Shown: in pieces, positions 8,238 through 16,932 of the stretch
Numbering within the stretch: the first letter of the stretch is position 1
Layout: every line of letters begins with the position of its first letter
NCBI RefSeq assembly: GCF_001544615.1
Contig: NZ_FCNV02000009.1
Location: 62,001-126,000, forward strand
Reading direction: 5' to 3'
Source: Caballeronia concitans
Lineage (GTDB): Bacteria > Pseudomonadota > Gammaproteobacteria > Burkholderiales > Burkholderiaceae
DNA length: 64,000 nucleotides
Translations under genes and position numbers: made by a program
The notes under the pieces: generated by a model
Databases searched by the model: none
The model's input: the letters and a program-made list of their open reading frames with translations, nothing else
Told to the model about the DNA's origin: nothing

Positions 8238-8825
8238 ATGCCCGAAAGCCCCGCACCATCGACATTCGATTCACCCGCCGCGCTTCTCGAACGCCGCTTC
8301 GAATTGCGCGACGAAGCCGCGACGCTCGCGTTCGGTGAGCGCTTCGCGCGCGCCATCGGCGAGACGCGGGCGCAGGCATCGGCTGAACCATTCCACGGCT
8401 TGCAAGTCCAGTTGATCGGCGACCTGGGCGCGGGCAAGACCACCCTCGTGCGCGCGACGCTGCGTGCGCTCGGTCATGCGGGCCGCGTCAAAAGCCCGAC
8501 TTACACGCTCGTCGAGCCGTACTCGCTTCATACTGAAAGCGGCCCGCTCGACGTATATCACTTCGATCTCTATCGCTTCGCCGATCCGGCCGAATGGGCC
8601 GATGCCGGTTTTCGCGAGTATTTCGACCGGGGCGCGTTGTGTCTCGTCGAATGGCCGCAGCAAGCGGGCGGCTTGCTCGGCGTGCCGGACCTCGTTTTCG
8701 CGCTGACGCTGCCGGATGACGGCATCGCGGGAAACGAAACAACGCAAACGAACGAAGAAGAAGGCCGCGTGCTGACCGCGCGGGCGTTTAGCGAAACAGG
8801 AAAGACATGTCTCGAAAGATGCTGA
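8238..8825 (+). CDS. tsaE: TsaE, tRNA threonylcarbamoyladenosine biosynthesis ATPase
   Basis: 195 aa from the ATG at 8238. The Walker A loop GDLGAGKTT lies at 61-69, followed by the family motifs VKSPTYTLVEPY and VYHFDLYR and a terminal LVEWP. TsaE is the ATPase that powers t6A formation with TsaB, TsaC and TsaD. The N-terminus is about 40 residues longer than in E. coli. The last 19 bp overlap the start of amiC in a different frame, the order tsaE-amiC being common in proteobacteria. Confidence 0.94.
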   Translation: MPESPAPSTFDSPAALLERRFELRDEAATLAFGERFARAIGETRAQASAEPFHGLQVQLIGDLGAGKTTLVRATLRALGHAGRVKSPTYTLVEPYSLHTESGPLDVYHFDLYRFADPAEWADAGFREYFDRGALCLVEWPQQAGGLLGVPDLVFALTLPDDGIAGNETTQTNEEEGRVLTARAFSETGKTCLERC

Positions 8826-10342
8826 TCAAGCCGTTCCATTCGATCGAATCGAGCGCGAGCGCGCCGCACAACTGGCGCAGGCGCCAGGTGTTGCGCGCGG
8901 GCGCATCGACGCTCGTGCTCGCGCTCGTCGCGCCGAAGCTCGCGCACGCGAGTTCCGTGCTCGGCGTGCGCGTGTGGCCCGCGCGCGATTACACGCGCGT
9001 GACCATCGAATCGGACCAGCCGCTCACCAACAGCAACCAGTTGCTTCAGGGGCCGGACAGGCTCGTCGTCGATCTCAACGGCATCGATCTCGATCAGGCG
9101 TTGCGCGAGCTCGTCTCGAAGATCACGCCGAACGATCCGCAGATTCAGGCCGTGCGCGTCGGGCAATATCAGCCGCATGTCGTGCGGATGGTGTTCGACC
9201 TCAAGGGTTCGGTGAAGCCGCAGGTGTTCACGCTCGGGCCGATCGGCAGCTACAAGTACCGGCTCGTGTTCGACCTGTATCCGGCCGTCGCGCCCGATCC
9301 GCTGATGGAGCTGCTCGCGCAGACCGAGCGCAAGCAGGAGGCGTTCGACCGCGCGAATCCGAATCCGTCCGCGCCGCCGCCCGCGACGCTTTCCGGGCCG
9401 GCCACCACGCAGAAGCCGCTCGCGCAGGATTCCACGGACGACTTTTTCCAGAAGTACGCGCAGGGCGATCTCTCGAACGACACGCCTGCGCCTTCCGTTC
9501 CGAAGCCGGCGATACCGGTGCCGACGCCCGCGCCGAAGCCGCGCGTCGTGCCGCCCGTTATCGCCAAAAAGAACGACGACGACAATGACCAGTTCGCGTT
9601 CTCCACGCCGAAGCAAGATCGTTCGGGCACGACGCGCCTCCTGACCGTCGCGATCGATCCGGGTCACGGCGGCGAAGACCCTGGCGCGATCGGCGGCAGC
9701 GGCACGTATGAAAAGCACGTCGCGCTCGATATCGCGAAGAAGCTGCGCGCGAAGATCGACGCCCAGCCGAACATGCGCGCGATGATGACCCGCGACGCCG
9801 ACTTCTTCGTGCCGCTCAACGTGCGCGTGCAGAAGGCGCAGCGCGTCTCGGCGGACCTTTTCGTGTCGATTCACGCGGATGCGTTCACCTCGCCCGACGC
9901 GCGCGGTTCCTCCGTCTTCGCGTTGTCGGAGCACGGCGCGTCGAGCGCGGCGGCGCGCTGGATGGCGGCCAAGGAGAATTCGTCGGATCAGGTCGGCGGC
10001 ATCAACGTGAAGTCGCAGGACGCGAGCGTGAACCGCGCGCTCTTCGACATGTCGACGACCGCGCAGATTCGCGACTCGATGCGTTACGGCAGCTTCGTGC
10101 TGAACGAGATCGGCGGGATCAACAAGCTGCACAAGGGATCGGTCGAGCAGGCGGGCTTCGCCGTGCTGAAAGCGCCGGATATTCCGTCGATCCTCGTGGA
10201 AACCGCGTTCATCAGCAATCCGGACGAGGAAGCGCGACTCAACGACGACGCGTATCGCGACAAGATGGCCAACGCGATCATGAAGGGCATCAAGCGGTAT
10301 TTCGCGGCCAATCCGCCACTCGCGAAGAGCCGCATGACCTGA
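8807..10342 (+). CDS. amiC: N-acetylmuramoyl-L-alanine amidase AmiC
   Basis: 511 aa. The N-terminus carries a twin-arginine signal (WRRRQVLRAG at 23-32, hydrophobic stretch, then AHA before residue 49), so it is probably exported folded by Tat. An AMIN domain follows (about 50-150), then a Pro-rich linker and a zinc amidase_3 domain: AIDPGHGGEDPGA near residue 283, SIHADAF, and the catalytic Glu in ETAFIS near 464. The enzyme splits septal peptidoglycan between MurNAc and the stem peptide during cell separation. It overlaps tsaE by 19 bp. Confidence 0.94.
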   Translation: MSRKMLIKPFHSIESSASAPHNWRRRQVLRAGASTLVLALVAPKLAHASSVLGVRVWPARDYTRVTIESDQPLTNSNQLLQGPDRLVVDLNGIDLDQALRELVSKITPNDPQIQAVRVGQYQPHVVRMVFDLKGSVKPQVFTLGPIGSYKYRLVFDLYPAVAPDPLMELLAQTERKQEAFDRANPNPSAPPPATLSGPATTQKPLAQDSTDDFFQKYAQGDLSNDTPAPSVPKPAIPVPTPAPKPRVVPPVIAKKNDDDNDQFAFSTPKQDRSGTTRLLTVAIDPGHGGEDPGAIGGSGTYEKHVALDIAKKLRAKIDAQPNMRAMMTRDADFFVPLNVRVQKAQRVSADLFVSIHADAFTSPDARGSSVFALSEHGASSAAARWMAAKENSSDQVGGINVKSQDASVNRALFDMSTTAQIRDSMRYGSFVLNEIGGINKLHKGSVEQAGFAVLKAPDIPSILVETAFISNPDEEARLNDDAYRDKMANAIMKGIKRYFAANPPLAKSRMT

Positions 10343-10352
10343 TGCGCTTTCA

Positions 10353-10376
10353 GCGGAGGCGTGAGCGCGCCTCCGC
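10353..10376. terminator. Hairpin between amiC and the EamA gene
   Basis: Perfect 9-bp stem GCGGAGGCG/CGCCTCCGC around a 6-nt loop, located between the convergent ends of amiC and the downstream minus-strand gene. It lacks a clear T-run on either side, so its role as terminator is likely but not certain. Confidence 0.5.
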
Positions 10377-10381
10377 GAACC

Positions 10382-11263
10382 TCACCGCGCCGCCGACACG
10401 AACCGCTGCGCGATCCGCCCGCCGAACACGTTCACCGCGAGCCCCGCCATGACGAGCGCCGCGCCCGCGACTTCCATCGCGCTCATGCCTTCATCCAGAA
10501 ACAGCGCCGCCGACGCCAGCCCGATCACCGGCACGAGCAGCGAAAACGGCGCGACATGCCCCGCCGGATAGCGCGCGAGCAGCTTGCCCCACAAGCTATA
10601 GCCGACGAGCGTGGCAACGAACGCGAGATAGCACACCGCGAGCACCGACACGAGCGGAATGGCCGCGAGGCTCGACGCGATGCGCGCCGGGCCTTCGAAA
10701 ATCAGCGAAAGCGCGAGGAACGGCAGCGGCGGAATCAGGCTCGCCCACACGACAAGCGACAGCAGATCCACCTTGCCCATGCGCTTGGTCGCGATATTGC
10801 CGAGCGCCCACATCGACGCCGCCCCGAGCGTGAAGAGAAAGCCGGTGAGCGTCATGGCCTGGCCGCCGTGCATGCCGATCAGCGCGAGGCCCGCCGCCGC
10901 GATCACGAGACCGAGCACGTTCGCCGCGCGAATGCGCTCGCCCAGGAACATCGCCGCGAAGATGAGCGTGAAGAACGCCTGCGCCTGCAGGACGAGCGAC
11001 GCAAGGCCCGCCGGCATGCCGACCGCCATGCCGTAGAAGAGCAGCGCGAACTGCCCGAGCGAAATGGTGAGGCCGTAGGCGAAGAGCCATCGCAGCGGAA
11101 TTTGCGGGCGCTTGACGAAGAAAGCGGGCAAGGCCGCGAGCGCGAAACGCAGCGCGCCGAGCAGCATCGGCGGGACGCCATGCAGTCCCAGCTTGATGAC
11201 GACGAAGTTCACGCCCCACGCAAAAATGACCACCGTTGCAATCAGCAAATCCTTCGGCGACAT
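10382..11263 (-). CDS. EamA/DMT-superfamily exporter
   Basis: 293 aa with ten predicted membrane helices arranged as two EamA repeats. The ATG at 11263 is chosen because AAGGAG sits seven bases upstream; a GTG two codons earlier is possible. The N-terminal run FAWGVNFVVIKLGL is typical of the YdcZ/EamA drug/metabolite transporter group, which export amino acids and related metabolites. The substrate cannot be told from sequence. It stands alone between amiC and a small secreted protein. Confidence 0.88.
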   Translation of the reverse strand: MSPKDLLIATVVIFAWGVNFVVIKLGLHGVPPMLLGALRFALAALPAFFVKRPQIPLRWLFAYGLTISLGQFALLFYGMAVGMPAGLASLVLQAQAFFTLIFAAMFLGERIRAANVLGLVIAAAGLALIGMHGGQAMTLTGFLFTLGAASMWALGNIATKRMGKVDLLSLVVWASLIPPLPFLALSLIFEGPARIASSLAAIPLVSVLAVCYLAFVATLVGYSLWGKLLARYPAGHVAPFSLLVPVIGLASAALFLDEGMSAMEVAGAALVMAGLAVNVFGGRIAQRFVSAAR

Positions 11264-11383
11264 CGCCACTCTCCTTTTTCGCGCGCAAGAGGCGCAATCG
11301 GACGAGTGTAGCGAAGCGGCATTGCGAAGGATTGTGAAAAACTGCGCTCGACGTGGGATTGGCGGGATCGACTAAAAAGCGAA

Positions 11384-11416
11384 AAGCGCCCGCACCGCCG
11401 AACGGCACGGGCGCTT
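11384..11416 (-). terminator. Intrinsic terminator after the small secreted protein gene
   Basis: On the minus strand, AAGCGCCCGTGCCG / CGGTGCGGGCGCTT forms a stem (two G-U pairs) followed by TTTTCGCTTTTTAG. It lies just past the stop of the gene ending at 11441. Confidence 0.8.
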
Positions 11417-11440
11417 CACGCGCTCCCGAAGGCGCCGCGC

Positions 11441-11731
11441 TTACTTGCTCTGGCCGGATTCCGTGCCCGCGTCGTTGCCGGTTTCGGCGGCCGGCGTCTT
11501 CTTGGTCGCCGCCGACGACTGCGTGCCGTGCTTGTGCATCTTGTGATGCTTCTTCGTCGTCGTGCCGGACGTGCCCATCGACGCGTCGCCGCCTTGCGTG
11601 GTGGCCGCGCCCGTATCGCCGCCCATGGCAGCCGACGAATTCCCCGACGAGGTCTGCGCAAACGCGCCCGTGGCGGCCGTTGCAGTGAAAAGGCCCGCGG
11701 TGATGGCGATCAACAGCTTGTTCTTGCTCAT
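11441..11731 (-). CDS. Small secreted protein, Ser/Thr/Lys/His-rich, unknown function
   Basis: 96 aa. A Sec signal peptide is clear: MSKNKLL, a hydrophobic core and the cleavage site GAFA before Q27. The mature part of about 70 residues is low in complexity: Gly/Ser/Thr-rich, then a basic stretch KKHHKMHKH, then an Ala/Thr/Glu tail. Such short periplasmic proteins are widespread in Burkholderiaceae and have no assigned function. The His-rich patch could bind metal, which is speculation. It has its own terminator and seems monocistronic. Confidence 0.72.
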   Translation of the reverse strand: MSKNKLLIAITAGLFTATAATGAFAQTSSGNSSAAMGGDTGAATTQGGDASMGTSGTTTKKHHKMHKHGTQSSAATKKTPAAETGNDAGTESGQSK

Positions 11732-11923
11732 TGTTTCCCTCTCCTATCAAGATTGCGCGACCTGCACGCATGCTTCAAAAAGCGCGGCCGGTCACGACCG
11801 CACGGAACGTTGGAAGGGTCGGCGCACGCGGAACCGCCGGGCAATGCGCCGCTTCGCGGCCACCGGTAGAATCAACGGTTCAGGTGCGCCATTCCGGCGC
11901 CCGCCTTCATCCGGTGAACCGCC

Positions 11924-12823
11924 ATGTCCTCGACGATTCGCGCGCAGTTGAAACCTCACGAACACGATGTCGGCGGCCTCATGGTGAGACGCGTCCTTCC
12001 CGCGCTCGCCGCACGCACCGTCGGACCCTTCATCTTCTTCGACCACATCGGACCCGCAACCGTCGTGCCCGGCAAGGGCCTCGACGTGCGGCCGCATCCG
12101 CATATCGGCCTCGCCACGGTCACGTATCTCTTCGACGGCGCGATCATGCATCGCGACAGCGTGGGCTCCGTGCAGAAGATCGTTCCCGGCGATGTCAACT
12201 GGATGACCGCCGGGCGCGGCATCGTCCATTCGGAGCGCACGCCGGACGAAGAGCGCGCGAGCGGCCAGTCGATGCACGGCATCCAGACGTGGGTCGCGCT
12301 GCCGGTCGCGAGCGAGGACGTGGAGCCGTCGTTCGAACATCACGCGGCGGCGACGTTGCCGCAAATCGAGCGCGACGGCGTCACGCTGCGCGTGATCGCG
12401 GGCAGCGCGTTCGGCGCGACCGCCCCGACGCGCACTTTTTCGCCGACGCTCTACGTCGCCGCGCACTTCGCGGCCGACAGCGAACTCACGCTCGATGCGG
12501 AGCACGAGGAACGCGGCGTGTATCTCGTCGACGGCGACCTGTCGATCGACGGCGAACCCGCCGCGCCGCAGCAAATGTCGCTGCTGAATTCGGGCGCGTC
12601 GGTGCGGCTCGCAAGCGCGGGCGGCGCGGTCGTGATGCTGCTCGGCGGCGCGCCGCTCGACGGCACGCGCTTCATCGAATGGAACTTCGTCTCCAGTTCG
12701 CGGGACAAGATCGAAGCGGCGAAACAGGCGTGGAGCGAACAGCGCATGGGCCATGTTCCCGGCGAAACCGAGTTCATCCCGCTGCCGCCGCCGCGCCGCG
12801 AATCGCGCGCGCCCGAGGCATGA
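11924..12823 (+). CDS. Pirin family protein
   Basis: 299 aa of two cupin domains. The four metal ligands of pirins are present as H58, H60, H102 and E104 (RPHPHIGLATVTYLF and RGIVHSE). Bacterial pirins include quercetin dioxygenase-like enzymes and redox sensors; the substrate here is unknown. The gene is single, with about 190 bp of upstream sequence separating it from the divergent small secreted protein gene. Confidence 0.9.
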   Translation: MSSTIRAQLKPHEHDVGGLMVRRVLPALAARTVGPFIFFDHIGPATVVPGKGLDVRPHPHIGLATVTYLFDGAIMHRDSVGSVQKIVPGDVNWMTAGRGIVHSERTPDEERASGQSMHGIQTWVALPVASEDVEPSFEHHAAATLPQIERDGVTLRVIAGSAFGATAPTRTFSPTLYVAAHFAADSELTLDAEHEERGVYLVDGDLSIDGEPAAPQQMSLLNSGASVRLASAGGAVVMLLGGAPLDGTRFIEWNFVSSSRDKIEAAKQAWSEQRMGHVPGETEFIPLPPPRRESRAPEA

Positions 12824-12905
12824 GGCGTGCGAAGCCCATTGACAGGCCCGGGCGTCGTCCCCATCTAAGAATTTCGAGATAGTTCGCCAGCAGAGGAGAG
12901 AACGC

Positions 12906-13754
12906 ATGGATACCACCCTTGCCACATTCGAGAACGACGTGATCAACGCGTCGATGCTCGCGCCCGTCCTCGTGGATTTCTGGGCGCCCTGGTGCGGCCC
13001 TTGCAAGACGCTCGGCCCGATGCTGGAAAGGCTCGAAGCCGAAGCCGGCGGCAAATGGAAGCTCGTGAAGGTGAACGTCGACGAGAACCCGGAACTCTCG
13101 CAGCACTTTCAGGTGCGCAGCATTCCGCACGTGATCGCGTTCGCGGACGGGCATCCGATCGATCAGTTCATTGGCGTGCTGCCCGAAGGCGAGTTGCGCG
13201 CGTTTCTCGACAAGCTCGTGCCGGACGGCGCCGATTCCGAGCGCCGCGCCGCGCACAACGCGTGGGCGACGGGAAAGCGCAAGGAGGCGATCGATCGCAT
13301 CAAGGCCGCGCTCGCGCTCGATCCCGGCTACGACGACGCCCGCCTCGACCTGATCGAATGGCTGCTCGCGGAGCGGCGCATCGACGAGGCGAAGGAAGAG
13401 GACAAGCTGCTTTCGCCGAAGACGACGCAGGGCATCGACGCGCGCTACAACGCGCTGAAGACCGAGCTCGACGCCGCCGAAGCCGCAGCCGACCTCCCGC
13501 CCGCCGACGCGCTGATCGACGCCGTCAACGCGAATCCCGACGATCTCGAAGCGCGCTTCGCACTCGCGAACCGGCTGATCGCAGGCCGCGACTATGCGGG
13601 CGCGCTGGAGCATCTGCTCGCCATTGTCGAACGCGACCGCGCTTTCATGGACGATGTCGGCCGCAAGACGATGCTGTCGGTGTTCGAACTCGCGTCGAAT
13701 CAGCCCGATCTCGTGTCGCACTGGCGGCGCAGGCTGAGCATGGCGATCAACTGA
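12906..13754 (+). CDS. cnoX: CnoX/YbbN-like thioredoxin-TPR chaperone
   Basis: 282 aa. An N-terminal thioredoxin fold carries WCGPC at 29-33, and the remainder (about 120-282) is helical with TPR-like repeats. This layout is that of CnoX (YbbN), a holdase that protects proteins from oxidation and hands them to DnaK and GroEL. Unlike E. coli CnoX (SxxC), both active-site cysteines are present here, so disulfide reductase activity is plausible, as seen in some other proteobacteria. RBS GAGGAGAG precedes the ATG. Confidence 0.9.
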   Translation: MDTTLATFENDVINASMLAPVLVDFWAPWCGPCKTLGPMLERLEAEAGGKWKLVKVNVDENPELSQHFQVRSIPHVIAFADGHPIDQFIGVLPEGELRAFLDKLVPDGADSERRAAHNAWATGKRKEAIDRIKAALALDPGYDDARLDLIEWLLAERRIDEAKEEDKLLSPKTTQGIDARYNALKTELDAAEAAADLPPADALIDAVNANPDDLEARFALANRLIAGRDYAGALEHLLAIVERDRAFMDDVGRKTMLSVFELASNQPDLVSHWRRRLSMAIN

Positions 13755-13781
13755 CCGCGTTTTATTACCCGCTGAAACGAG

Positions 13782-13808
13782 AACGGCCAGCTACGTAAGC
13801 TGGCCGTT
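13782..13808. terminator. Terminator hairpin between cnoX and tcdA
   Basis: AACGGCCAGCT, five-base loop ACGTA, AGCTGGCCGTT: an 11-bp perfect stem between convergent genes, followed by short T-rich sequence on both sides. It probably works in both directions. Confidence 0.75.
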
Positions 13809-13831
13809 TGTCCATCCGCATCAAACGACGG

Positions 13832-14680
13832 TCACGCCGCCCGCTTCGCCAGTTCCCGCAGCACGAACGCCGCCGCCGCGAAGCCGAAGCTCGCGGTCAC
13901 GCACACGCTCGACCCGAAGCCCGCGCAATTCAACCCGACCGGACCCGCGTAATTCGCGCCCGTTTCCAGATGCTCCGCGCCCTGGCTGATGTCGCACGCG
14001 GGCGCGTCGGGATAAATCAGCGGCTCGTCCGAATACACCGCGCTCACCTTGAAACGCGACTTCGGCCCGCGCGGAAAGCCGTGCTGCTTGCGCAACTGGC
14101 CGCGCACCTTTGAAAGCAGCGGGTCCTGAATGGTGAGCGCGAGATCGTCGATGCGGATGCGCGTCGGATCGAGCTGCCCGCCCGCGCCGCCCACGGTAAT
14201 GAGCGCCTGCTTGCGCGCGACGCACCACGCGATCAGCGCGGTCTTGGTGCGCACGCTGTCGATCGCATCGACGATGAAATCGAAGCCGCCGCCGAGCGTC
14301 GCATCGAAATTGCCGGGTTCGACGAAGTCCTCTATCTGCCGCACGTCGCACGCCGGATCGATCAGCGCGATGCGTTCGGCCATCGCGGTCACTTTCGCCT
14401 TGCCGTAGTTGCCGTCGAGCGCGTGAATCTGCCGGTTCGTGTTGCTTTCGGCGACGTTATCGAGATCGATCAGCGTCAGCTTGCCGACCGCGCTGCGCGC
14501 GAGCGCTTCCGCCACCCACGATCCCACGCCGCCGATGCCGATCACCGCGACATGCGCGCGTTCGAACGTGTCGAGCGCGCTCGCGCCGTACAAGCGTGCG
14601 ATGCCGCCGAAGCGCCGCTCGCGGTCGGCCAGGTCTTCAGCGGATAGCGTGTCAGTGGCGGTGGCGTCGGATGAAGTCAT
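13832..14680 (-). CDS. tcdA: tRNA threonylcarbamoyladenosine dehydratase (CsdL)
   Basis: 282 aa from the ATG at 14680; a longer form from 14767 is possible, and neither start has an obvious ribosome site. The N-terminal half is an E1-like ThiF/MoeB fold with the nucleotide loop GIGGVG (48-53), RSAVGKLTLIDLDNV and NTNRQ. TcdA cyclises t6A37 to ct6A in tRNAs reading ANN codons. It complements tsaE in the same window, although the genes are not linked in an operon. The last hydrophobic segment near the C-terminus is typical of the family. Confidence 0.92.
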   Translation of the reverse strand: MTSSDATATDTLSAEDLADRERRFGGIARLYGASALDTFERAHVAVIGIGGVGSWVAEALARSAVGKLTLIDLDNVAESNTNRQIHALDGNYGKAKVTAMAERIALIDPACDVRQIEDFVEPGNFDATLGGGFDFIVDAIDSVRTKTALIAWCVARKQALITVGGAGGQLDPTRIRIDDLALTIQDPLLSKVRGQLRKQHGFPRGPKSRFKVSAVYSDEPLIYPDAPACDISQGAEHLETGANYAGPVGLNCAGFGSSVCVTASFGFAAAAFVLRELAKRAA

Positions 14681-14955
14681 GTAGGTACACGTGAGTGAAG
14701 GACGGAAAGTACGCCCAGCAAGGCTTACAGGCGGCTGTCGCGCACAAAAAGTTCGCAGTCCGTTCATGCAAAATGCGGCCGAATTGCGTATTCTGCCTTA
14801 TCGATACCGAAGACGTGATAGCCGCACCCGATGTCATTGGAGAAATATGTCTCAGATATCCGAAGCTTTGACGATGATCATTGCAAGCTTGGCGTAATCG
14901 GGGCAAGAACGTTTCACCTTGGCTATACTGACGCGACTGTAGCGTTTGCATAAAA

Positions 14956-15597
14956 ATGACGACCCTAGCAGACCTCCGTAAAGACTATTCTCGCGGCGCG
15001 CTCGACGCCGCTCACGTCGATTCCAATCCGGTGAGCCAGTTCCAGACCTGGTTCGCCCAGGCCCTCGACGCCAAACTGCCCGAACCCAACGCCATGACGC
15101 TCGCCACGGTCGATGCACGAGGCCGCCCGTCCGCGCGCATCGTGCTGATCAAGGGCGTCGACGATCGCGGCTTCGTTTTTTTCACCAATTACGATAGCCG
15201 CAAGGGCCGCGAAATCGCCGAGAACCCTGCTGCCAGTCTGCTGTTTCATTGGATCGAACTCGAGCGTCAGGTGCGCATCGAGGGCACGGTCGTGAAAACG
15301 AGCGACGCGGAGAGCGATGCCTACTACGCGTCGCGTCCGCTCGGCTCGCGCATCGGCGCATGGGCGTCGGATCAGAGCCAGCCGATCGACAGCCGCGAAA
15401 CGCTCGAAGCGCGCGAACGCGAAATGATCGCGCTTTATGGCGACGCGCCGCCGCGCCCGCCGCACTGGGGCGGCTACCGCCTCGTGCCCGACACCATCGA
15501 ATTCTGGCAGGGACGGCCGTCGCGGCTGCACGATCGCATCGTCTATACGCGCGACAGCGCGAACGGCCCGTGGCGCATCACGCGGCTCGCACCGTGA
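14956..15597 (+). CDS. pdxH: Pyridoxamine 5'-phosphate oxidase
   Basis: 213 aa, normal length. FMN- and PLP-binding signatures are present: [31 protein letters not shown] and the C-terminal [10 protein letters not shown] and WRITRLAP. PdxH oxidises PNP/PMP to pyridoxal 5'-phosphate in the cytoplasm. There is no strong ribosome site before the ATG, but homology begins at this start ([11 protein letters not shown]). pdxA is found elsewhere in the window at about 47 kb. It lies upstream of cfa on the same strand, 120 bp apart. Confidence 0.96.
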   Translation: MTTLADLRKDYSRGALDAAHVDSNPVSQFQTWFAQALDAKLPEPNAMTLATVDARGRPSARIVLIKGVDDRGFVFFTNYDSRKGREIAENPAASLLFHWIELERQVRIEGTVVKTSDAESDAYYASRPLGSRIGAWASDQSQPIDSRETLEAREREMIALYGDAPPRPPHWGGYRLVPDTIEFWQGRPSRLHDRIVYTRDSANGPWRITRLAP

Positions 15598-15717
15598 CGC
15601 AGGCGCACCGGCAGGCGGACTGAAGAAGACCGCCCGGCACACGGCAGGACGCGGCACGGCAACGAACATGAAGGCGCGAGCCTTCACCTTGGATTTTCTT
15701 AGCGCGGAGAAACAAGC

Positions 15718-16932
15718 ATGTTCTGGGAGAAGAAGCTGACGCAATGGGTGGAGGAAGTGCGGGAGAGGGCCAACCTGCCCGCGCGCCTCGTGCTGTGGGA
15801 CGGACAGCAGCACGATTTCGGCCGCTTCGCCGCGCCTCAGGTGACGCTGCACGTGAAGAGCGCAACCGCGCTGCCGTATTTGCTCGAACCGAGTCTCGAC
15901 AATCTCGGCGAAGCGTATGTGAAGGGCAAGATCGATATCGAGGGCAAGCTCTCGGACATCATCGACATCGGCTATTCGCTTGCCAAGAGCACCGTCACGA
16001 ACGCCGGCAAGCTCGCCCGCGTGCGACGCTACTTCACGCACTCGAAGACGTCGGACAGGAAAGCCATTCAGTACCACTACGATGTGTCGAACGAGTTCTA
16101 TCAGCTCTGGCTCGACAAGAACATGGTGTACTCCTGCGCGTATTTCGAGAACGGCGACGAAGACCTCGCCACCGCGCAGATCAAGAAGATCGATCACATT
16201 CTCACCAAGATTCAGGTGCAGCCGGGGCACCGTCTGCTCGATATCGGCTGCGGCTGGGGCGCGCTCGTCATTCGCGCGGCGCAGAAGTTCGGCGCGCAAT
16301 GCGTGGGCGTCACGCTCTCGGAAAACCAGTTCAAGCTCGCGACGCAGCGCGTGAAAGACGCCGGTCTCGAAGGCCAGATCGAGATCCGGCTGCAGGATTA
16401 TCGCGACGTGCCGGGCCAGTTCGACCGCATCACGAGCGTCGGCATGTTCGAGCACGTCGGGCGCAAGAATCTGCCCGGTTATTTCGCGAAGATGCACGAT
16501 CTGCTCGTCGATGACGGCGTCGCGATGAATCACGGCATCACGTCGTCGGATGCCGACAGCGGCGAGACGTCGCTCGGCGGCGGCGAGTTCATCGACAAGT
16601 ACGTGTTCCCGGACGGCGAGCTGCCGCATATCAGCCTCGCGCTCGAAAGCATGCAGCGCGGCGGACTGGAGGCCGTGGACGTCGAAAGCCTGCGCCGCCA
16701 TTACGCGCACACGCTCGACCTCTGGGCGGACAACTTCGAGGCGCACGCGGAAGAAGCGAAGAAGCTCGTCGATGACGAAAAATTCCGCATCTGGCGCGTG
16801 TATCTGGCGGGCTGCGCGTATGCGTTCGAAAACGACGACGTGTCGATCTATCAGGTCGTCTGCCGCAAGGCAGGACGCAGCGCGAAGACGCTGCCGTGGT
16901 CGCGGCGTTATATCTACGAGAAGCCGCTCTGA
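15718..16932 (+). CDS. cfa: Cyclopropane-fatty-acyl-phospholipid synthase family methyltransferase
   Basis: 404 aa. The SAM-binding motif LLDIGCGWGAL lies at about 173-183, followed by GVTLSENQF, RLQDYRDV and GMFEHVGRKN, all features of Cfa. The enzyme methylenates unsaturated phospholipid acyl chains with SAM and usually protects against acid and solvent stress in stationary phase. It overlaps the following DUF72 gene by 37 bp if that gene starts at GTG 16896. Burkholderiaceae often have several Cfa paralogues; which one this is cannot be told. Confidence 0.92.
   Translation: MFWEKKLTQWVEEVRERANLPARLVLWDGQQHDFGRFAAPQVTLHVKSATALPYLLEPSLDNLGEAYVKGKIDIEGKLSDIIDIGYSLAKSTVTNAGKLARVRRYFTHSKTSDRKAIQYHYDVSNEFYQLWLDKNMVYSCAYFENGDEDLATAQIKKIDHILTKIQVQPGHRLLDIGCGWGALVIRAAQKFGAQCVGVTLSENQFKLATQRVKDAGLEGQIEIRLQDYRDVPGQFDRITSVGMFEHVGRKNLPGYFAKMHDLLVDDGVAMNHGITSSDADSGETSLGGGEFIDKYVFPDGELPHISLALESMQRGGLEAVDVESLRRHYAHTLDLWADNFEAHAEEAKKLVDDEKFRIWRVYLAGCAYAFENDDVSIYQVVCRKAGRSAKTLPWSRRYIYEKPL

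Noticed and set aside
14965-16746. 593-codon minus-strand frame opposite pdxH and cfa
   Set aside because: Antisense shadow of two clear genes with no independent motif or ribosome site.
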